Shown: positions 54,701-64,000 of the stretch, piece after piece
Numbering within the stretch: the stretch's first letter is position 1
Layout of the letters: each line of letters begins with the position of its first letter
Made by a program: the position numbers and the translations under genes
The notes under the pieces: generated by a model
The model's input: only the letters and a program-made list of their open reading frames with translations
Told to the model about the DNA's origin: nothing
The model's database searches: none
Assembly (NCBI GenBank): GCA_911728435.2
Contig: OU452216.1
Location: 5,716,342 to 5,780,341 of the forward strand
Source of the DNA: Apoderus coryli
Lineage: Eukaryota > Arthropoda > Insecta > Coleoptera > Attelabidae
DNA length: 64,000 nt
Reading direction: 5' to 3'

Positions 54701-56836
54701 TTGTGAAACGAGTACCCGCCGAATAATTAAAAATTTATTGTTTTCAAAATTTATGATGATGATGTCACTGAATATTCGAGACATGTTTAACTACAATTTA
54801 CTATTACTTCCCGTCCCATAGGGAAAGTATTGTGACCACGCTAAGATTTGAGATGACGACGGATATAACCAATTTGAAGTTCCCTGAGAGGATTAAGAAC
54901 ATTTCCAGATGAGCTAAATTTTGGTAGGTATATGAGTTTGGGGGAGTCTTAGGTTGAACCTGTTAGTTTTTGGTTAAAATCGCTTTAGCTCTGTGATAGG
55001 GGTGCACACAATCCCCAGATTCTTAAATAGCAGTAGGGGTCGAATGATATATCATTTGAAAGCATTTTTTATTTACTTACTTCATCATTCTCGAGAAAAT
55101 TGCGTTTAAACGTTAATTCAAAGCACTGCGCCTGTGTGTTCATGATGTTGAAGCGTCTAGGCGCGATCGTGGGCGAATACATACAGACACAGTCCTAAGT
55201 CCTAAGGGACTTCAAAATGGTTATATCTCGATAACCGTTGCCTTTAGGTGAATTTTCTAACATATTAAATACTATATATTGATAGAATTTCATGCAGAAT
55301 CAAAAAATTAATAATATACAGGGGGTTATATAAAATAAACGTATACAATAACGTTTTTTGCCTACACGATCGAGACTGTATATTTTTCTGTTAGAATGTC
55401 ACTGTATAGTTATGGTTGTTGTGTAGGTAGTAAGTTTCTATAATTAGTCTCTCCTGATGCAAGAAATCGGTTACCAAATCAAAAGAAAATGTCCGCAGGG
55501 CCCCCGTATGCGGGTGGCACCTGCGAAGGGGCGGCAAATGCCGGATACTTAAAACGTATAGTTTTTTCGCCATTATCAACCAAAAATGTTTTTTTTTAAA
55601 GAAGTAGTCCATATTGAAGTGGAGTAGAATGATATACAATTTGAAATAAAAGTCACTCTCCACAAAATAAATTTAATAGATTTCTCTATAAGTCTTCTTT
55701 CAACCATACATGTTTCGGAGCACCAGTCTTCATCCTCAGTGGTTAGTAAATTACGAAAAGCTATTTTTCATTGGGTATAAAGTTATGTTAAAATTGTGAT
55801 AAATGGATTGCGAGTTTTTACTATCAGAGCTACACAACTTCGGCAAACACCGAATTTTGAGCAACATCAATTTTTTGCAGCCTTAACAACTTCCTCCAAA
55901 ACTTTAATTTTCTTAACTAAACTTAAACAGGCACGCTTGGACATCTTACTTGATTCTTACACAAAAACCGACTGAACCTAAATTTGCGAATTACTAGGCT
56001 TCGACTATAAAATGGGTTAGGAATTCCCCAGGTGTCTCACAGAAATCTAGGCGTTATGAACGCGTGAAGAACATTTTCAAAAGAATACAATATAAAAATG
56101 TAAATGGGATACCCGAAAAGGCCAAGATCTCAATAAATGCATACAAATGTATACATAAAAGTCCGGTAAAAATTTTATTACATATAGAGTGCTACTCATT
56201 TTAAAGTTTCACTATATGCAGGGCTTTTTACATTAAATTTCATTAAAATATTCACTATATAGAGTTTCACTATAAAAGTGTCCACTGTACTTATATTGAG
56301 TTTTAAAAATGTTGTCAAAATAAATTAGATTATACATAAATCGAGTTTTATTATCAATTAAATGATTTACAAAAAGAAAATCATAACAAAACTCGATTTA
56401 TTTTATTAGTAATAATAATTTTTCAACCGAAAAAAGACTTATAGACGTTTTGTGGACATTAACTTTTATTTCAAATTGTAAGTATATGCAAAAAATGTTT
56501 TGTTTTTCGTACTTTTTTTTTATTTTACCAATTTTATATCGCTCGCGGGGGTCCTGTGAGCTTAGGTTCGTTATGCAAATAAATAAGAGATTTCAATGCT
56601 TACCTCTCTTGAATTATAGTATTTCCGTCTGTAATAATAAAATTTGTTTCATCACACAAAAAGTAGTCAACACATTTGCAATTATTAAATATTTCGGTTA
56701 TTGAATTCCCAACTGAATCATTGCTAGAACTATCAACTTGTCTATTATTTCTTTGATTGTTTAGCAAAACTGAATTTTCACAAAAATTTAACACAAACAA
56801 TGACAAAACACACCTTACATTAAATTGATTAAACAT
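48712..56836 (-). CDS. CLIP-domain serine protease homolog (six exons, catalytic Ser to Gly)
   Basis: Exons 56836-56604, 54668-54526, 53943-53715, 50611-50325, 50273-50124 and 48890-48712, all phase-consistent, encode 406 aa. A signal peptide (about 1-19, LSLFVLNFC) is followed by a CLIP domain with six Cys at 53, 55, 61, 88, 99 and 100 ([20 protein letters not shown], with IITDG between). Then a linker and an S1-type domain from about Cys140. His198 (LTASHC) and Asp249 (NDIAL) of the triad are kept; the Ser position (350) is Gly in [12 protein letters not shown]. This is the signature of CLIPA/PPAF-II-like secreted non-catalytic homologs, known as cofactors in the melanization cascade. RIFAG replaces IVGG. 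The ATG at 56836 is the first in frame after a TTG. Confidence 0.92.
49113..49285 (+). repeat. Interspersed repeat T, copy 1
   Basis: GGTGTCTCACAGAAATCTA, GGCGTTATGAACGCGT, AAGAACATTTTCAAAAGAAT, GATCTCAATAAATGCATACA and AGTCCGGTAAAAA occur here and at 56033-56170 in the same order. Both copies are in introns of the SPH gene. No ORF. Confidence 0.8.
49847..50102. mobile_element. 256-bp MITE in SPH intron 5
   Basis: TA at 49845-49846 and 50103-50104. Inverted ends CCGGGTATTCCATTAAGGG then GGACAGG match over about 26 bp with one mismatch, followed by a further pair AGGCATATCTCAGG / AGCATATCTCAGG. No coding capacity. Its right end is 22 bp from exon 5. Confidence 0.85.
51257..52005. mobile_element. 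~750-bp foldback element in SPH intron 3
   Basis: A long palindrome centred near 51630. Arms share CCATAATTTGAAT, GATTTAAAAATCTGG, GGTTCATCCCAATA, TAACCTAGTTTTCTTATTTG and AACAATAAAACAGTTTTAAC. It contains an inner CCCTGTATGTAACTTTTTCC / GGAAAAAGTTACATACAGGG pair. No ORF. Arms are nearly identical over about 200 bp. Confidence 0.85.
52244..52486. mobile_element. Possible TA-flanked MITE
   Basis: 243 bp with TA at both ends. The inverted match is short (CAGGGTGA / TCACCCTG). It fits the CAGGGTG-ended group seen elsewhere in the window, but the evidence is limited. Confidence 0.35.
53190..53340 (+). pseudogene. Mariner-like transposase fragment 1
   Basis: [19 protein letters not shown] followed, after a deletion and frameshift, by [13 protein letters not shown]. 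This is the stretch between the second and third catalytic Asp of DD41D-type transposases. It lies in SPH intron 3. Confidence 0.65.
54069..54332 (+). pseudogene. Mariner-like transposase fragment 2
   Basis: An 87-aa frame with [11 protein letters not shown] (second Asp), [35 protein letters not shown]. The third Asp position is Asn, so it is inactive. It is a different family from the 2087-bp element. It lies in SPH intron 2, antisense to the gene. Confidence 0.8.
54893..55075 (+). repeat. Interspersed repeat S, copy 2
   Basis: Shares GAGCTAAATTTTGG, TATGAGTTTGGGGGAGTC and TTGAACCTGTTAG with 19893-20010. This copy is longer, including TCCCTGAGAGGATT upstream. SPH intron 1. Confidence 0.65.
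55702..55744 (-). ncRNA. Hammerhead-ribozyme-like motif (candidate)
   Basis: On the minus strand: AACCA, CTGAGGA, a 16-nt spacer, CGAAAC, ATGTA, TGGTT. Stem I AACCA/TGGTT is perfect and differs from that of the 42- and 44-kb motifs (GCCA/TGGC), so pairing is maintained by compensating change. The core CUGANGA and GAAA are kept, and the cleavage triplet would be GUA. Stem II is not convincing. Confidence 0.4.
56033..56170 (+). repeat. Interspersed repeat T, copy 2
   Basis: Same block order as 49113-49285, with a 12-bp difference near TGCATACA. SPH intron 1. Confidence 0.8.
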
Positions 56837-57412
56837 GTCAACAATATTTTTAACAATACACACAATAATACGATCCAAATAAATAAATAATTATAAATAA
56901 TAAACTATTTGCCAATGAAGGTTAAAGTTTATTAGCACAACGATAATGTAATCTTTCTATACTTAAGTCTACTAAGATATATCCTTATTGCGTTTTATAA
57001 TGTTAAATATAAGCATCAAATAATATAAAGACATAATAATTGGAATTTTCCCCACTAGAAGATGATCCTACTTACCAGCACATCGAGATTCAGATCTTTA
57101 ACTATATTCTTGTAGATTACTATTTATTTTTTTTATTTAATCAACAAATTTATTAAAGTAAAAAACTTGAAAATCAGGTTATTGCAAACTTAGTTGATAT
57201 TATTTTTTATACAATAATGGAATATACCGGGTGGCGTATTTACGTTCAAATTCATATTCAAATTTCTTTATTTCAGTCATTAATTGTACATAGTCAATAT
57301 GTAAACAATAATGTTTAAAATAAAAACTCTCATAATAACATTCAGAGAAAAAAATAAAATAAATAAACAACAAATAAACAAACAAATGAACAATTACAAT
57401 CGCTAAAAAAAC

Positions 57413-57540
57413 TACCGTCTATTAGTATCAACAAACTCCTGAAAGCTGTAGAACACGTTATCAATCAAATACAGCTTTAATTTTCTTTTAAATTGTGTCT
57501 CAGTTAGGCAACCCTGACGTCCTCGGGCAGGAGATTACAA
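57413..57540 (-). pseudogene. Non-LTR RT C-terminal tail
   Basis: The complement reads FKRKLKLYLIDNVFYSFQEF then VDTNR and a stop, the typical end of a jockey/CR1-type ORF2. The sequence toward 57200 would be its 3' UTR. A separate plus-strand 3' end (AATAAATGCTTATTATTATTATTATT) stops at about 57890. Confidence 0.65.
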
Positions 57541-58213
57541 CAGCGATAGTGATTATTTTCTGTTAATATTGAACTGTTATTATCGTATTTATTTTTGTAG
57601 TATTTAATGTTAATAGTTAGACTGTCGTGTTTATTTATTTGAAGAATTGAAAGTATACTTGGACAGAGTGAGTTAATTTTTGATGATTTTTGACATTCCG
57701 AAATATTTAATCAGTTTGTTATTGTTTGCATTTATTGTTTTGTTTTGTAACGTATTTATTTGGTTATTTTTTGTTTTTTCCTCTTGATTTGATATGTTTT
57801 TTTTTTTCAATTAATTCGAAAATGTATTTATTGATTTTCCTGTAAGTGGGTTTAACCTGTTGGGAATAAATGCTTATTATTATTATTATTTGCCAGGAGA
57901 CAGGAGTAGTAGTGTTGTTCACTGAACGAGCTAGAACTAATATTCATGTTTTATGTGATAATTTTAATATCATTTGTGCTGGATGCGATATATTTGCTGA
58001 TGGGCTTCGGGACTCTATGCAATATGAGTCCTGTTTGTCTTGAGTGTACTCGTTTTGTTTTTTGAAATATTATGTTGATAAACTATGTGTACATTAATTT
58101 TCCTAGTATATAATAAATTAAGTGTAGCTTGTTGTTTCTTATAACTAGCAAATATGGAAACACAAAAAATTCATGTTAATACCTTTGCATTTAATAATAA
58201 ATATTTTCATAAT
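57541..58213. other. Intergenic, no gene seen
   Basis: AT-rich region upstream of the SPH gene and downstream of the canonical L2HGDH gene. It includes only the retroelement 3' tail near 57860-57890. Confidence 0.4.
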
Positions 58214-58700
58214 TGTAACGAAGGTACTTTTTGTTTTCCCTTTTGAACCTGCTTTTATTTTCCGTTTTATATTTACCTTTTCAATAGATTGACGTAATTC
58301 CGTCCACGCTGTACCATATTACCGGTTGTACCCCTCGCTTCAACCGTGCATCGATCTATATCGATCTGACCACCATGTGTGTGCATGAACTCGGCGCCCG
58401 GCCGCAGGAGGTAGGGAGTCGATAGGTGGGGACTACTCTGGAACCGTGAACACAGAAATAGTCAGTCGACGACCGGCAGCAGCAGCAGCAGCAACAGCAG
58501 GGGTAAATAGTCAGTGAGCAGCCGTCCAGCAGCAACAAGGGTAGCAGATACCAGGGTGGTGACCAGGAAATACCAAGACAAAGCCCTTTAGGCCCTCTTT
58601 TAGTCGGATTAAAGACCCTACCCCTGAAATTACTATCTTCACTTTAGTTACCCGGTGTCCGTGGACTATACCACGTAAAAAACTGGCGCCCGAGGAACAA
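58214..58700 (+). mobile_element. Possible LTR plus primer-binding site of an LTR retrotransposon
   Basis: A GC-richer island beginning TGTAACGAAGG and ending just before TGGCGCCCGAGG at 58684, which resembles a tRNA-Lys-type primer-binding site following an LTR. It contains CAG/CAA repeats at about 58474-58500. No second LTR, gag or pol is seen, so only the 5' end would remain. Target duplications were not found. Confidence 0.4.
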
Positions 58701-58808
58701 GCCTCGTAATAAATAACAAAGAAAAAATACTCCGGAGGTATATAGGTATAACTTATATACATATATTACATATATATGACACTTATACAAAAATAAAATA
58801 AATTAATA

Positions 58809-61800
58809 TTATTTAAATTTAAATTCACTTTCCAGTTTATCAGCCATCATTTTGGCTATTGCCAAGGAACTTGTGGCTCCGGGGCTTGGTGCATTACGAC
58901 AATGTAACACTCTCTCTGATGTTTCGCCTTTTCCTTTGCAAAGATCAAAGTAAAAATCATCTACTAAATTACCTGAAAGACAAATCATCCAGTCAGTACC
59001 AGGGATTTTAGAAAAAAAATAATAATTATTGATTGAAAACATACAATCTTTCAGAATTTGGGAAATTGTTTATTTATTTATCAGTATAAACATGTACAAA
59101 TTAAAAAAATTCCGTGACAGAAGTGGGATTGAACCCGCATCTCCCAGTTGCCGGCTAGGTGTTTTACCAAATAAACTACCGGTGCACATAGAAGGAAAAT
59201 CAATTGATTAAAATCAGTATCAGTAACAATCCACCCAAGCAGTCAATTTATGTTTAAGCCTTTTCAAGCCACCTAGAACATTCTCCTCATTACGACTCAT
59301 AGTGTCAAGTGAGGATTCGACATACACACTTTGAAAGAATGTGGCAAATTCGTTCATTATTTTGACGGGATCGCATAGTTCATCTCCCGCCCCACTCATT
59401 AGAGTTCCGGGAATATGTGACCTACTCTTTTTGCCCCCAATTCCTTGGGATTTCTTTGATTGATTCTGGATCTCTATTAATAGGGAAAGAAAGGGACTCA
59501 CTGAAATGAACTACCTGAGTTCTACCACTCAAGTAGCTCTCCACCACACGCCAATTCGTTCCAATTTAAAGTTAAGTTGAGTGGATTGACCGGACTGTTC
59601 AGCGATGAAAATAAAATAAAAAGAAAATGATATTCTAACAACATACCAGCGGCATCTAGGGCTTGCGCCCTAACTCCAGCCGGTCCACGTTTCACATCCT
59701 TTATGGTGAGGGTTGGTATGAATTTTTGCAAATCTTTTACTTGAAGTGACATTATAAAAGATTTAAGAACTTCATTGATACCAGCCGATACATATTTTGA
59801 GGCCATTCTAATAAATCCAATGTACGTCAAAGTGTCAAACAATTCCATTAAATTAATGTCTGTCCACCTGAGATACACAAACAAAAATTAAAATCAAATT
59901 GTAAATATTGCGGGGGTTGCTGTTTGTGTAACGAGATGCAAATAACGTCTAGCAGATGCAAATGACATCTGAGCATGCGCATTTGATTTTTAAAAGAAGG
60001 TAAACTTTATTAAGGTTAATGCTTGACAGTTTTTTTTAAGGCTCCGTTCGACATGAGTCCCCGGTTTCACTGCAACCTCATGGGCTTATTGCGAAAAGTC
60101 CCCATATTTCATGCCACCCAATCCAAGAACCCTGTACCCTCCATTAACTTGGGTGTCAATATCTGCTAGCGCAATCACCATATGCTCAAAAATAGCGTGT
60201 CCGTTAGAGAGATATTGTACTTCCAAATAAGGTCTTGCAGTATTAAAGTCAACCTCTCATCTGAGAATGCGCATTTGATTTTTGAAAGAAGGTAAACTTT
60301 ATTAAGGTTAATGCTTGACAGTTTTTTTAAGGCTCCGTTCGACATGAGTCCCCGGTTTCACTGCAACCTCATGGGCTTATTGTGAAAAGTCCCCATATTT
60401 CATGCCACCCAATCCAAGAACCCTGTACCCTCCATTAACTTGGGTGTCAATATCTGATAGCGCAAGCAGCGCATGCCCAAAAATAGCGTGTCCGTTAGAG
60501 AGATATTGTACTTCCAAATAAGGTCTTGCAGTATTAAAGTCAACCTTATTTTGACATCAGAGCATGCGCATTTGATTTTAAAATAAGTTAAACTTTATTA
60601 AGGTCAACCCAACCCAACCTTATTTTGACATCTGAGCATGCGCATTTCATTTTAAATTAACGTAAGCTTTATTAAGGATAGTGCTTGACTAATAGAGACA
60701 TATTGCACTTGCAAATAAGGTCTTCCAGTATTAATGTCAACCATATTTTGACATCTGAACATGCCCATATTTCATGCCACCCAATCCAAGAACCCTGTAC
60801 CCTATTAACTTGGGTGTCAATATCTGCTAGCGCAATTAGCGCATGCCCAAAAATAGCGTGTCCGTTAGAGAGATACTGTACTTCCAAATAAGGTCTTGCA
60901 GTATTAAAGTCAACCTTGTTTCGACATCTGAGCATGCGCATTTGACTTTAAAAGAAGATAAGCTTAATTAAGGTTAGTGCTTGACCGTTTTTTTTTTGCT
61001 TTTTTTTAACGGTACCTTCGATGAGTCCCCGGTTTCACTGCAGCCTCATGGGCTTATTGTGAAAAGCCCCCGTAGTTTATGCCGGTCAATCCAACATCCC
61101 TGTACCCTCCACTAACCTGGGTGTCAATATGAGCTAGCGCAAACGGCGTATGCCCAAAAATAGCGTGTCCATTAGAGAGATATTGTACTTCCAAATAAGG
61201 TCTTGCAGTATTAAAGTCAACCTTATTTTGACATCAGCGCATGCGCATTTGATTTTAAAATAAGTTAAACTTTATTAAGGTCAACCCAACCCAACCTTAT
61301 TTTGACATCTGAGCATGCGCATTTCATTTTAAATTAACGTAAGCTTTATTAAGGATAGTGCTTGACTAATAGAGACATATTGCACTTGCAAATAAGGTCT
61401 TCCAGTATTAATGTCAACCATATTTTGACATCTGAACATGCCCATATTTCATGCCACCCAATCCAAGAACCCTGTACCCTATTAACTTGGGTGTCAATAT
61501 CTGCTAGCGCAATTAGCGCATGCCCAAAAATAGCGTGTCCGTTAGAGAGATACTGTACTTCCAAATAAGGTCTTGCAGTATTAAAGTCAACCTTGTTTCG
61601 ACATCTGAGCATGCGCATTTGACTTTAAAAGAAGATAAGCTTAATTAAGGTTAGTGCTTGACCGTTTTTTTTTTGCTTTCTTTTAACGGTACCTTCGATG
61701 AGTCCCCGGTTTCACTGCAGCCTCATGGGCTTATTGTGAAAAGCCCCCGTAGTTTATGCCGGTCAATCCAACATCCCTGTACCCTCCACTAACCTGGGTG

Positions 61801-63769
61801 TCAATATGAGCTAGCGCAAACGGCGTATGCCCAAAAATAGCGTGTCCGTTAGAGAGATATTGTACTTCCAAATAAGGTCTTGCAGTATTAAAGTCAACCT
61901 TATTTTGACATCTGAGCATGCGCATTTGATTTTAAAATAAGCTAAACTTTATTAAGGTCAACCCAACCCAACCTTATTTTGACATCTGAGCATGCGCATT
62001 TGATTTTAAATTAACGTAAGCATTATTAAGGATAGTGCTTGACTAATAGAGACATATTGCACTTGCAAATAAGGTCTTCCAGTATTAATGTCAACATTAT
62101 TTTGACATCTGAACATGCGCATTTGTAAGGCTCCTTTCGACATGAGTCCCCGGTTTCACTGCAGCCTCATGGGCTTATTGTGAAAAGTCCCCGTCTTTTA
62201 TGCCACCCAAACCAAGAACCCTGTACCCTCCACTAACTAGGATGTCAATATCTGCTGGCGCAATCAGCGCATGTCCATTAGATATATATTGGTACTTGCA
62301 AATAAGGTCTTGCAGTATTAAAGTTAACCTTATTTTGACATCTGAGCATGCGCATTTGATTTTTAAAAGAAGGTAAACTTTATTAAGGTTAATGCTTGAC
62401 AGTTTTTTTAAGGCTCCGTTCGACATGAGTCCCCGGTTTCACTGCAACCTCATGGGCTTATTGCGAAAAGTCCCCATATTTCATGCCACCCAATCCAAGA
62501 ACCCTGTACCCTCCATTAACTTGGGTGTCAATAACTGCTAGCGCAGAGAGATACTGTGCTTCCAAATAAGGTCTTGCAGTATTAAAGTCAACCTTATTTT
62601 GACATCTGAGCATGCGCATTTGATTTTAAAATAAGTGAAACTTTATTAAGCTCAACCCAACCCAACCTTATTTTGACATCTGAGCATGCGCATTTGGTTT
62701 TAAATTAACGTAAGCATTATTAAGGATAGTGCTTGACTAATAGAGACATATTGCACTTGCAAATAAGGTCTTCCTGTATTAATGTCAATTTTGACATCTG
62801 AACATGCGCATTTGTAAGGCTCCGTTCGACATGAGGCCCCGTTTTCACTGCAGCCTCATGGGCTTATTGTGAAAAGTCCCCGTCTTTTATGCCACCCAAT
62901 GCAAAAACCCTGTACCCTCTACTAACTAGGGTGTCCATATCTGCTGGCGCAATCAGCGCATGTCCATTAGAGAGATATTGTACTTGCAAATAAGGTCTTG
63001 CAGTATTAAAATCAACCTTATTTTGACATCTGAGCATGCGCATTTGATTTTAAAATAAGGAAAACTTTATTAAGGATAGTGCTTAAAACAGCTATCAGGC
63101 TTTATTTTTACCTTATTTTATTAACGCCATCATTTGACGTTTGCCGCAACGCCGATATGGAACGCGGCAAATATGTGTTTGCATTTATAAACGCCGTTAC
63201 TGCTGACGTCTGACGCTTGACGTTACGCTAGGAATAGCCAAGTTTCTTCATTTTCCGTTTGGCCAATCATAATGCGTTGAAATGTCACTCAGGTCGTTTA
63301 TCTTTGGCGACGCACTCTATAATTAGTATAGAGTTCACTGATCTTTGGGTAGTGGCTGGTTATTATTTAACAGAGGGTTTTATTAGACTCTGTTTCAAGG
63401 TTTTTGCTTTTTTTTGCCGTATGCCGTATTGAAGAATAATATCAAGACGAATACCATTATTTTTCTCCGGGAGCGGACGATGTGTACGAGGAAGATCTTG
63501 GTAAGTCAAAAGTTATCAATACATAAACAGCAACCCTCGCGTAATTTTGCTGTGTAATACTAACTTATATCCTTCACGTTTGAATGCTAAAACGGCATTT
63601 GGTCCTAGCCATACATCACCATTCATTCTAGGTGTGAAATGGACCCCTAAAAATGGAAATCTTGGATCCGGAACTGGGTAAATGTTGGTCTTTATCATTG
63701 ACGTTTTACTCTTATCTAACAAGAGATATTCGCCCCTAAAGGGTATGATGCGTGGATCTCTTGGACACC
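58809..63769 (-). CDS. L2HGDH: L-2-hydroxyglutarate dehydrogenase, canonical paralog (3' three exons, partial)
   Basis: Exons 63769-63565, 59867-59647 and 58972-58809 join in frame; earlier exons (FAD domain) lie beyond the right edge. Enzyme: mitochondrial FAD-linked oxidation of L-2-hydroxyglutarate. Motifs in order: [102 protein letters not shown]. All match family consensus closely. The intron after EGY is at the same place and phase as in the divergent paralog at 40821-48698. The next intron is not: here it splits DAAG, there it follows DDFQ. The intron 59868-63564 holds a 3.1-kb satellite. Confidence 0.93.
59112..59186 (-). repeat. tRNA-derived SINE head or tRNA pseudogene
   Basis: On the minus strand: TAGTTTATTTGGTAAAAC (D-arm/A-box-like), CCTAG-CCGGCAA-CTGGG (five-base-pair anticodon stem with a 7-nt loop), then GCGGGTTCAATCCCACTTC (T-arm/B box). 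No matching acceptor stem, and the base before the anticodon is C rather than U. This suggests a SINE rather than a functional tRNA. Confidence 0.6.
59220..59501 (-). pseudogene. Non-LTR RT N-terminal linker fragment
   Basis: A 93-aa frame with [18 protein letters not shown], the block that precedes the RT core in jockey-type ORF2 (IANxFAxFFxSVY). Nothing further of the element is seen. It lies in an intron of the canonical L2HGDH gene. Confidence 0.55.
59940..63080. repeat. 3.1-kb intronic satellite with 677-bp higher-order duplication
   Basis: Complex tandem array built from modules: GACATCTGAGCATGCGCATT (about fifteen times), AACTTTATTAAGG, GAGTCCCCGGTTTCACTGCA, CTCATGGGCTTATTGTGAAA, ATGCCACCCAATCCAAGAAC and AAATAAGGTCTTGCAGTATT. 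Segments 60541-61217 and 61218-61894 are nearly identical at an offset of 677 bp. Open frames at 60672-60941 and 61349-61618 are identical products of this duplication, not genes. It lies in an L2HGDH intron. Confidence 0.92.
63081..63564. other. L2HGDH intron, nothing recognised
   Basis: Flank of the satellite with several CGCC/GACG-type short motifs; no ORF or repeat partner found. Confidence 0.4.
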
Positions 63770-64000
63770 CTATAACAATGTATCACTAAGAAAACCTAAG
63801 TCATACATACAGGGTGAATGCTGGTCGATGGTACAGTAGAGTAGCCCAAAACAGGTATCAGGAAAATATTGGTAATTCTGCTGTTTGAATAGACAGCATC
63901 TTGAAATGTTGAGGGTAGTTAAAGAACATTTTAGGCAAATCAACTATCTTGACAGATTGACCTATCAGGTTACAGGGTGGTCGCAACTTACTGTAGTATC
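63770..64000. other. L2HGDH intron at the window edge
   Basis: Contains two TACAGGGTG motifs (about 63808 and 63972) like the ends of other elements here. No exon of L2HGDH recognised. Confidence 0.4.

Noticed and set aside
58356..58538. Cys-rich 60-aa frame on the minus strand
   Set aside because: The poly-Cys run is the reverse reading of a CAG repeat.
59112..59186. Functional tRNA gene
   Set aside because: No acceptor stem pairing and C instead of U before the anticodon; treated as SINE-like.
60672..61618. Two identical 89-aa open frames
   Set aside because: They are the same segment of a 677-bp satellite duplication and have no protein features.

Overview
This window looks like AT-rich, repeat-laden insect chromosomal DNA. 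I favour a beetle, but that rests only on overall gene style. The genes have canonical GT-AG introns. They include secreted trypsins, a CLIP-domain serine protease homolog of the innate-immunity type, and many Tc1/mariner and non-LTR elements. There are no bacterial operons and no CRISPR array. Gene models were assembled by eye from reading frame, splice signals and intron phase. Every junction in the genes below is phase-consistent.

Layout. (1) 1-11.9 kb: two tandem paralogous trypsin genes (+), each with a 52-nt signal-peptide exon, one intron, and a 719-nt catalytic exon. Their promoters share GATA-type sites and TATA boxes. The first intron holds an intact DD41D mariner-like element; the second holds a 72-bp tandem array split by nested non-LTR elements. 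(2) 12-17 kb: a decayed DD41D mariner and an internally deleted THAP/P-element-like relic. (3) 17.7-28.1 kb: a three-exon PGAP2 gene (+) whose introns are packed with retrotransposon debris. (4) 28.5-40.5 kb: gene-free and transposon-dominated, with a second, nearly identical DD41D mariner inside a larger inverted-repeat element, a 2.8-kb nested foldback element, a Tc1 relic and a degraded endonuclease-RT retrotransposon. (5) 40.8-64 kb: a divergent L2HGDH-like gene (+), then a CLIP-domain serine protease homolog (-) whose stop codon is 13 bp from it tail-to-tail, then the 3' half of a canonical L2HGDH gene (-) running off the right edge.

How the genes relate. The trypsins are probably midgut digestive enzymes made as zymogens. 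PGAP2 acts in GPI-anchor lipid remodelling. The SPH has Gly in place of the catalytic Ser, as in insect cofactors of prophenoloxidase activation. The two L2HGDH paralogs are inverted around it: the right one keeps family motifs, while the left one has lost several, suggesting changed or lost chemistry. I see no new multi-gene system. The most novel signals are hammerhead-ribozyme-like motifs at the ends of repeats (42-44 kb and 55.7 kb), the giant foldback element, and two intronic satellites with higher-order structure.
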